Origin: Zantedeschia hybrid cultivar
Lineage: Eukaryota > Streptophyta > Magnoliopsida > Alismatales > Araceae
Length of the DNA stretch: 64,000 nt
Direction: 5' to 3'
Assembly (NCBI GenBank): GCA_030544215.1
Contig: JARZZO010000002.1
Location: 22,815,395-22,879,394 of the forward strand
In this document: in pieces, positions 62,642-64,000 of the stretch
How the letters are laid out: every line of letters starts with the position of its first letter
Numbering within the stretch: position 1 is the stretch's first letter
Translations under genes and position numbers: made by a program
Notes under the pieces: generated by a model
What the model was told of the DNA's origin: nothing
What the model saw: only the letters and a program-made list of their open reading frames with translations
Databases searched by the model: none

Positions 62642-64000
62642 TCACTTGCATGCATATCCTTCCATTCTGGGGTCACTACCAATATCATGCATGATCAAAT
62701 TCTCAGTTTCGTCTCATTCGTCATGCAGTTCCTGTTTGTCCTAGTCTCCAGCCTCTTTTTTGTCTTTAAAGGTATCTAACACAGTGCCGCCTTGAATGCT
62801 TCAGAATAAGCACCTTAACATTCTTGGATGCAAATCTGATATGCAACTTCGCACCACCCATTAAGTGTCCAAATTTTTTTCTTAGTTGCAAAGGTGAATT
62901 CATTGTGACCACCCACAAGACATTGCTATATTGAGGGATTTTCGGGAGGTCTCCCAGCTGCAAAATAATGGCCAGAATTTGCAAGAATGGCTGTGTAACT
63001 TATTGGAGGTTCCAGCCTCAAAATATTTGCTAAAAATTTTCAGCCTCAGGATAATCACAAAATGTGCAAAAATGCTAATGTTAGAATCAAGTTCGAACAT
63101 GGACAATAATATTGAGTTGGTTGATTAGGAGATCCACCTTGTTGTGGGCTGCTTTTCTTTTTGTACTGGGGCTTTTTTAGGCATACGGACAATATTACTT
63201 GTGCATTCCCCATTCTTTTTGTTATTTAATAAATTTGGGATACTGTCCACTTCCAAGGAAAGCTTAAAGAGGAGACATTTCAATTGAATTTGGGAAAGGT
63301 AAATGAGACAATATGGGCTTACAAGACCATGTGTATCGCGTGCCGTTGACATGTATTTAGCAAAAATTGAATGCTTGAATTGAGGAGACATGTGCATGAC
63401 TACCCATATACAAATATATCTGTTAATGTACATATATTAGAAACCAATCAAGTACATAGATAGACTATGAAACTAACCTGACAAACAGACATATTTCAAT
63501 AAGGAGGTTGAAAACCTCCAACTCCAGTCTGAAAGCTTAGAACATGAACATAGTATCATAAATGATGCATATTTATATGGTTTTCATGGCAGTTTCTCCC
63601 ATCTTGATCATGAATCATGTGGAATACGATAATGCATGTAGAGGGATTTGCAATTCAACTTTTTAAATGCATGATTCTCAGATACCATTCTTTTGACCTT
63701 TGTTGAGGCTAACCCATTGCAGCTATCTATCACGGCCGTTATGTCTAGCGCTGTTGGCATGGCCACGACCTGTGCCCCGTCTTGTACAGCTTTTGTTTTT
63801 CCCCAACCCCACCTAGGAATGATGCTCCTAACATCACCTTCCACCCCAAAATGACCCTTTACAGAGAATATTTTATGTCCAGGGGTGGAGGATAGTAGTA
63901 TCTTCCAAAGGAGGATTAGTAGGGGTATAAAAACTTGGAACCAAGCCTATTCTTCCCAGCCGTCCACCCTTCCTTGTAAATTTCCTCACTTGAATACAAT
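62642..64000. other. downstream intergenic DNA, no gene recognised
   Basis: No convincing protein family. A 78-residue minus-strand ORF (63608-63844) has no recognisable domain. At 63928-63935 GTATAAAA is followed by CTTGTAAATTTCCTCACTTG at the window edge. This resembles a plant LTR or gene promoter reading off the window, but it cannot be resolved here. Confidence 0.35.

Overview
This window is plant nuclear DNA, almost certainly from an angiosperm with a large, TE-rich genome. The evidence is plant-type (TTTAGGG/CCCTAAA) repeat arrays, GT-AG introns, plant Copia, LINE and hAT families, and one intact plant-type gene. Species cannot be read from sequence. The very long introns fit a magnoliid, basal eudicot or similar genome better than a compact one, but that is inference.

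The only intact host gene I can support is on the + strand: a heparan-alpha-glucosaminide N-acetyltransferase-like (HGSNAT / YeiB-DUF1624 family) multi-pass membrane protein. I rebuilt 12 consecutive coding exons from 16217 to 62254. All 11 introns are GT-AG, all phases agree, and there is no internal stop; the 1152 coding nt give 383 residues plus TGA. The N-terminal exon(s) are not seen and probably lie upstream. The 46 kb span is nearly all intron, and the introns are packed with transposons.

Layout. 1-16000 is a TE cluster: the 3' end of a minus-strand Copia; a roughly 8 kb hAT composite in head-to-head inverted arrangement; and a decayed plus-strand Copia (gag, protease, integrase, RT, RNase H, 3' LTR) split by a solo LTR with perfect TSDs. 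16217-23662 holds exons 1-2, with a LINE 3' fragment, a second solo LTR and a MULE-type MITE between them. 23663-43256 is a 19.6 kb intron with a nested stack: LINE > TAGGGG-end hAT element > solo LTR > two telomere-repeat-bearing hAT elements. A 5.1 kb hAT with transposase interrupts the same LINE further on, and a truncated hAT follows it. 43257-50448 carries exons 3-7. 50449-55842 is an intron with a Copia that has lost most of its RT and took three GGTACC-type hAT MITEs. 55843-62254 carries exons 8-12, with a TIR element holding a captured gene fragment and a solo-LTR remnant in one intron. 62255-64000 is 3' UTR and unassigned DNA.

Main discoveries: (a) a hAT family in which the transposase region was replaced by plant telomere-like repeats, with two copies and perfect 8-bp TSDs, plus a probable autonomous relative in the same window; (b) five tiny hAT elements made almost only of GGTACC/CCGGTA palindromes, all with perfect 8-bp TSDs; (c) an insertion hierarchy resolved to the base; (d) a Pack-TIR element with a PMI1-related C2-domain fragment; (e) solo LTRs with a dense ACCGGTGGG array just upstream of TATAAATA. 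All calls come from reading the sequence by eye; no database search was run.
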